From Paenibacillus rigui (lineage in GTDB: Bacteria; Bacillota; Bacilli; Paenibacillales; NBRC-103111), in contig NZ_NMQW01000008.1 of assembly GCF_002234615.1 (NCBI RefSeq), positions 303,028 through 367,027 on the forward strand: DNA of 64,000 nt. The letters are read 5' to 3'. This document shows, piece by piece, positions 60,539 to 64,000 of this stretch; the stretch's first letter is position 1; the number at the start of each line of letters is the position of its first letter. The notes under the pieces were generated by a model. It worked only from the letters and a program-made list of their open reading frames with translations, ran no database searches and was not told the origin of the DNA. The translations under genes were made by a program, and so were the position numbers.

Positions 60539-63500
60539 ATGAAGAAACACACCCGAAGCGAAAGCAAAGCAAGCCTTGTTCGAGGAAAACGAAGAGGGGC
60601 CTCTTTTATTAACGAATTAAAGTGGCTGGACAAAATTCAGGAGGAGGATAGAAGCAAGAGAGAGCGCACGGAGACGAACAATGACGTCATCATCAGCCAT
60701 CTGGTATTGGAGGAAAAACCGGTACAGCCGGAAGCCGTACAGGTGCAAACGCCCCCTGTGGAAGTGGTTCGCAATGAAATTATAACCGTACAGCCGAAGG
60801 AGGAGCCTGCTGCTGCGAAGGTGGTTTCCCGCCCCGTTTCCGTGGAGTCTATGGTGCGCCAGCGCAAGCAGGCTCAGACCGCTGGTCCGATTGTGTATAC
60901 GGATGACATCGCGGATGAATCGATTACCCGGGAGAAAATTGCACATAAAGCTATTGACGGGACGAAAATCAAGCACGGGGCCGTAGGTCAAGAGCAGCTG
61001 GACGACTACGCGGTTACGACGTCAAAGCTCGGGGACCGCAGCGTCACGCAGCAAAAGCTTGGATTCCGCTCCGTTACAGAGGAGCATATCGCCTCTTATG
61101 CCATATCGGGAGAGAAAATCCAGGAACGGGCCATCAGCGGGGAGAAGCTTCAGGACAATAGCATCACTTCCGAGAAGCTGGCCGATAAGACCATTGATGC
61201 GATGAAAATCGCGGAAAGATCTATTCATACAAAGCATCTGGCGGAAGAGGCGATTACCGGGGAATTGATCCTCAATCAGTCCATTACTTCTGAAAAAATA
61301 AGAAGTGGAACCATTCAGACCAACAACCTCGCAAATTATGTTGTGAATACCGCCAAGCTGGCCGATATGTCCGTGACGGCGGAGAAGATCAGGGATCAAT
61401 CCATCACCGCGGCCAAAATCGCCGACGGCGAGATTACTTCACAAAAGCTGGATAACCATGCGGTTACCGAAGAAAAGCTGGCGCCTTGGAGCGTAGCCTC
61501 AGAGCATTTGCAGTCCAATGTGATTTTAAATGAGCATTTGTCAGGCGATATTGTTCGAAGCCGAAACATTGCGCCCAATCAAGTGACCAGCGAACATTTG
61601 GCAGGAGAGTCAGTGCTTGAAGCCCATTTGCAGGACGGCGCAGTGACCTCGGGTAAGCTGGCTAACCTGGCGGTTACAGGCGCACACCTTCAGGAATTAT
61701 CGGTGGAGGGGCGCCATCTGCAATCCAAAAGCATTGAGACCTATCATTTGACAGACGGTTCGGTTACCGGAAGTAAGCTGGCCGAACAAAGCGTCGGCTC
61801 GCTTCAGCTTTGCGACGGAGCTGTCAACGTATCGAAGCTGAGTGATCTTTCCGTGACCTCCTCCAAGCTGACTAAAAAGGCTGTAACCTCCGATCATTTG
61901 GCGGGAGGTGCTGTGAGCAGCACGCATTTGGCCGATAGAGCGGTCCAATCGGCTCATATCGCTTCGCAAGCCATCGGGAAGGAGCATTTACAGGAGCAGT
62001 CGGTGATTACGTCGAAGCTGCAGGATCGTGCGGTGACCTCAGAGAAGCTGGCATTCGGCTCCATTCAGCATCAGCATCTTCAGGAAGGCTCGGTATTAAC
62101 CGGACAATTATCGAATCAAAGTGTAACGACCTCGAAGCTGGCAAGTGAATCGGTATCCACCGATAAGCTGACCAATTTATCCGTTACAACAGCCAAGCTG
62201 GCCCATGCCAGCGTAACGAGTGAAAAGCTCGGCCGTGAAGCCGTGCTTGCCGAGCATTTGGCTGTTAGCTCCGTACAATCGCCTAATGTGGCTAAGGCGG
62301 CGATTAAAGCCTCCCACATCGCTACCGAAGCGGTAACCCGGGAAAAACTGGCGGATCGCTCGGTAACATCGGAGAAGCTTGCCGACCAATCGGTATTGAG
62401 TGAGCATTTGATTACAGGGGTTGTGAAAGCCGTTCATCTTTCGCCGAACTCGGTAAGCGGCGTCAATATTCAGGATCAAACTGTCACCGGCTCCAAGCTG
62501 GCCTTGGGAGCTGTTGAAAAGGAGCACCTCGCCGAAGGAGCTGTTGGAAGCAAGCAGCTGAGTCAAGGTACCGTCGGGACGGAGCATTTGCAGGAGCAGT
62601 CCATCACGGGCTCCAAGCTGGTATGGGGCTCCGTGGAAGGGATTCATCTGGTTGCCGGAGCGATTGGCAGCGCTCAGCTGCAGGAGCAGTCGGTGACGGC
62701 TGAGAAGCTGGCACCGGGTGCGGTCGAGTTGGGACATTTGTCGTCGGGAACGGTAGGTACGGATCAGCTGCAAGAGCATTCCGTCACAGCCGCGAAGCTG
62801 GCGCCGGGTGTTGTAGGCTTCGGTCACTTGTCTGCGGATGCGGTAGGTACGGAACAGCTGCAGGATGGGGTTGTGACGGGGAGCAAGCTGGCATGGGGCT
62901 CTGTAGAGGCAGGGCATCTCACGGAAGGAACGGTGGGCACGGAACAGCTGCAGGAGCAATCGGTAACAGGCTCCAAGCTGGCAGCCGGGATTGTTACATC
63001 GCTCCATCTTGTTGAAGGCGCCGTGGGTACCAAGCAATTGCAGGAGCAATCGGTCACCGGAGCAAAGCTCGCGCTCGGTGCCGTGAAATCCGCTCACTTA
63101 GGCGAAGGCTCCGTAAGTACGGAGCAGCTCTGCGAAGGCGCCGTGGGTACGGAACAGCTGCAGGATGAAGCTGTGACAGGAGTGAAGCTGGCACATTCAG
63201 CCGTAAGCGCTGTGCATATAGCTAATGCCTCCGTAGGCTCCGAGCAGCTCGCTGATAGCGCCGTCGGCACGGCACAGCTGCAGGATGAGGCTGTAACTGG
63301 CGCGAAGCTGGCGTGGGAGTCCATTGCTGCAAAGCATCTTGCTGCGCGGTCTGTCGGTTCGGTACAGCTGCAGGAGCATTCCGTGACCGGGGCAAAATTG
63401 GCTCGAGGCACGGTGGATGCCGCACATCTGGCGGATGGTGCCGTGGGCAGCAGGCATTTGGCAGAAGGTGCGGTCACCAGCCACCATGTAAGCTCTGATG

Positions 63501-64000
63501 GGATAGGGACCGTTCAACTGCAGGACGAATCGGTTACTTCTGCCAAGCTTGCGGAGGGAGCTGTGCAAAGCAGCCACGTTGCAGAAGCGTCGATCCGAAC
63601 GGAACATGTTCAGGATCAAGCCGTGACAGGGGCTAAGATTGCTCCCGAAGTCATCGGGGCGGAGCATTTAGCCATCGGCTCGATTGAGAGCCGTCATTTG
63701 ACATCTGAATCGATCGGCAGTGCCAAGCTGCAGGATGAGTCTGTGACCGGAGCCAAGATTGCACCGGATGCTATTGAAGCTGTGCATATCGCGGCGGGTA
63801 CCATCGGCAGCAGGGAGCTGAGCGAAGGCTCGGTAGGAACGGAGCAGCTGCAGGACGGTGCCGTGACGGGTGTGAAGCTGGCGCCGGGCAGCGTGGAATC
63901 GTCGCATATCGCGGCAGGAGCGATCGGCAGCGCGGAGCTGAGCGAAGGCTCGGTAGGAGCGGAGCAGCTGCAGGACGGAGCGGTGACGGGAGCGAAGCTG
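60539..64000 (+). CDS. Giant decapeptide-repeat protein (5' part, runs off the window)
   Basis: 1154 residues in frame to the last base, no stop. ATG 60539 is preceded by GGGAGGAAG. Residues 1-126 form a basic, then Pro/Val/Gln-rich head with no signal peptide. From residue 127 the protein is an unbroken array of about 103 ten-residue repeats, consensus x-[SA]-[VI]-T-x-x-[KH]-[LI]-x-x (examples RSVTEEHIAS, QSITSEKIRS, QSVTTSKLAS), without a single insertion or deletion. Spaced Val/Ile and Leu/Ile suggest a beta-solenoid or trimeric beta-prism like phage tail-fibre stalks with similar SVT/KIA repeats. From about residue 645 the tens group into 30-, 40- and one 50-residue units. Neighbouring spore-coat-like genes suggest a spore-surface filament; this is inference. 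Paenibacillus proteins of this look are, as I recall, sometimes annotated with a C-terminal WIAG-tail domain, which would lie beyond the edge. Confidence 0.85.
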   Translation, partial: MKKHTRSESKASLVRGKRRGASFINELKWLDKIQEEDRSKRERTETNNDVIISHLVLEEKPVQPEAVQVQTPPVEVVRNEIITVQPKEEPAAAKVVSRPVSVESMVRQRKQAQTAGPIVYTDDIADESITREKIAHKAIDGTKIKHGAVGQEQLDDYAVTTSKLGDRSVTQQKLGFRSVTEEHIASYAISGEKIQERAISGEKLQDNSITSEKLADKTIDAMKIAERSIHTKHLAEEAITGELILNQSITSEKIRSGTIQTNNLANYVVNTAKLADMSVTAEKIRDQSITAAKIADGEITSQKLDNHAVTEEKLAPWSVASEHLQSNVILNEHLSGDIVRSRNIAPNQVTSEHLAGESVLEAHLQDGAVTSGKLANLAVTGAHLQELSVEGRHLQSKSIETYHLTDGSVTGSKLAEQSVGSLQLCDGAVNVSKLSDLSVTSSKLTKKAVTSDHLAGGAVSSTHLADRAVQSAHIASQAIGKEHLQEQSVITSKLQDRAVTSEKLAFGSIQHQHLQEGSVLTGQLSNQSVTTSKLASESVSTDKLTNLSVTTAKLAHASVTSEKLGREAVLAEHLAVSSVQSPNVAKAAIKASHIATEAVTREKLADRSVTSEKLADQSVLSEHLITGVVKAVHLSPNSVSGVNIQDQTVTGSKLALGAVEKEHLAEGAVGSKQLSQGTVGTEHLQEQSITGSKLVWGSVEGIHLVAGAIGSAQLQEQSVTAEKLAPGAVELGHLSSGTVGTDQLQEHSVTAAKLAPGVVGFGHLSADAVGTEQLQDGVVTGSKLAWGSVEAGHLTEGTVGTEQLQEQSVTGSKLAAGIVTSLHLVEGAVGTKQLQEQSVTGAKLALGAVKSAHLGEGSVSTEQLCEGAVGTEQLQDEAVTGVKLAHSAVSAVHIANASVGSEQLADSAVGTAQLQDEAVTGAKLAWESIAAKHLAARSVGSVQLQEHSVTGAKLARGTVDAAHLADGAVGSRHLAEGAVTSHHVSSDGIGTVQLQDESVTSAKLAEGAVQSSHVAEASIRTEHVQDQAVTGAKIAPEVIGAEHLAIGSIESRHLTSESIGSAKLQDESVTGAKIAPDAIEAVHIAAGTIGSRELSEGSVGTEQLQDGAVTGVKLAPGSVESSHIAAGAIGSAELSEGSVGAEQLQDGAVTGAKL
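60917..64000 (+). repeat. 30-bp coding repeat array with 90/120-bp higher-order units
   Basis: About 103 head-to-tail 30-bp coding units in one frame. The first two-thirds are divergent at DNA level; from about 62470 a QLQE/QLQD-type decad recurs every 90 bp, then mostly every 120 bp. The two last 66-bp blocks (63815-63880 and 63935-64000) differ at 5 of 66 positions, indicating recent duplication. Confidence 0.9.

Noticed and set aside
60617..63907. Long reverse-strand ORFs antisense to the repeat protein (for example 62177-63097)
   Set aside because: They arise because the 30-bp periodic plus-strand coding sequence keeps one antisense frame free of stops. They mirror the repeat, lack ribosome sites, and overlap a much better plus-strand frame.
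60917..64000. CRISPR array as an explanation for regular repeats
   Set aside because: The repeats are translated in one frame without unique spacers, and there are no cas genes.

Overview
The window looks like a chromosomal segment of an aerobic, spore-forming, moderate-GC Firmicute, most likely Paenibacillus or a close relative. This is inferred from strong AGGAGG-type ribosome sites with frequent GTG/TTG starts, a YheC/YheD-type spore-coat ATP-grasp protein, a very large SLH-anchored secreted protein, a YkoEDC thiamine-precursor transporter behind a TPP riboswitch, LytS/YesN-type two-component systems and a CcpA-type cre site. No rRNA, tRNA, CRISPR array, prophage or intact insertion sequence was seen.

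Region by region. 1-2.8 kb: truncated TetR regulator, then a cyclic-di-GMP locus (HD-GYP protein, a broken phage-replication-O-like ORF, an unknown small protein, a CBS-CBS-GGDEF protein). 2.9-15 kb: metabolic and regulatory genes (ilvA, a nuclease-fold/HTH protein, an aminotransferase, kduI, a ThDP enzyme, a soluble GAF-GAF-PAS histidine kinase, a MocR regulator divergent from a flavin split-barrel protein, a HupE-like membrane protein). 15.4-22.2 kb: a 2266-residue surface protein with lamin-tail, OB-fold, PHP/CehA-like hydrolase and three SLH domains. 22.2-26 kb: Fsr-family MFS pump, phosphatidylserine decarboxylase, a small Cys-rich ORF, a CE7 esterase. 25.8-29.8 kb: TPP riboswitch with terminator/antiterminator and ykoEDC-tenA for thiamine pyrimidine salvage. 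29.9-33.5 kb: DUF485-ActP acetate symporter pair, HIT, cupin and EcsC proteins. 33.8-42.3 kb: sugar-sensing lipoprotein, LytS-type kinase and YesN-type regulator followed by an XylFGH-type ABC importer, resembling the clostridial XylFII-LytS-YesN xylose system. 42.5-45.3 kb: an atypical pyruvate kinase, an AraC regulator and an Lrp regulator.

45.4-55.6 kb is a purine-degradation gene set read left to right: amidohydrolase deaminase, Rieske oxygenase, OHCU decarboxylase (uraD), HIU hydrolase (uraH), allantoinase, allantoate amidohydrolase, ureidoglycine-glyoxylate aminotransferase (pucG), a gamma-glutamyltransferase-fold enzyme and a half-size chromate-transporter-family protein. There is no urate oxidase gene; the Rieske protein sits in its place. 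Two promoters in this set share a 24-bp motif (21 of 24 identical) spanning the -10 box and start site, a candidate operator for an unidentified regulator.

55.6-64 kb: tag glycosylase, YheC/D-like protein, CotSA-like glycosyltransferase, a split chromate-transporter pair, and a giant ORF entering the right edge. This last protein has a 126-residue basic, proline-rich head without a signal peptide, then about 103 contiguous decapeptide repeats in perfect register, which later organise into 30- and 40-residue higher-order units. It is the most unusual object in the window.
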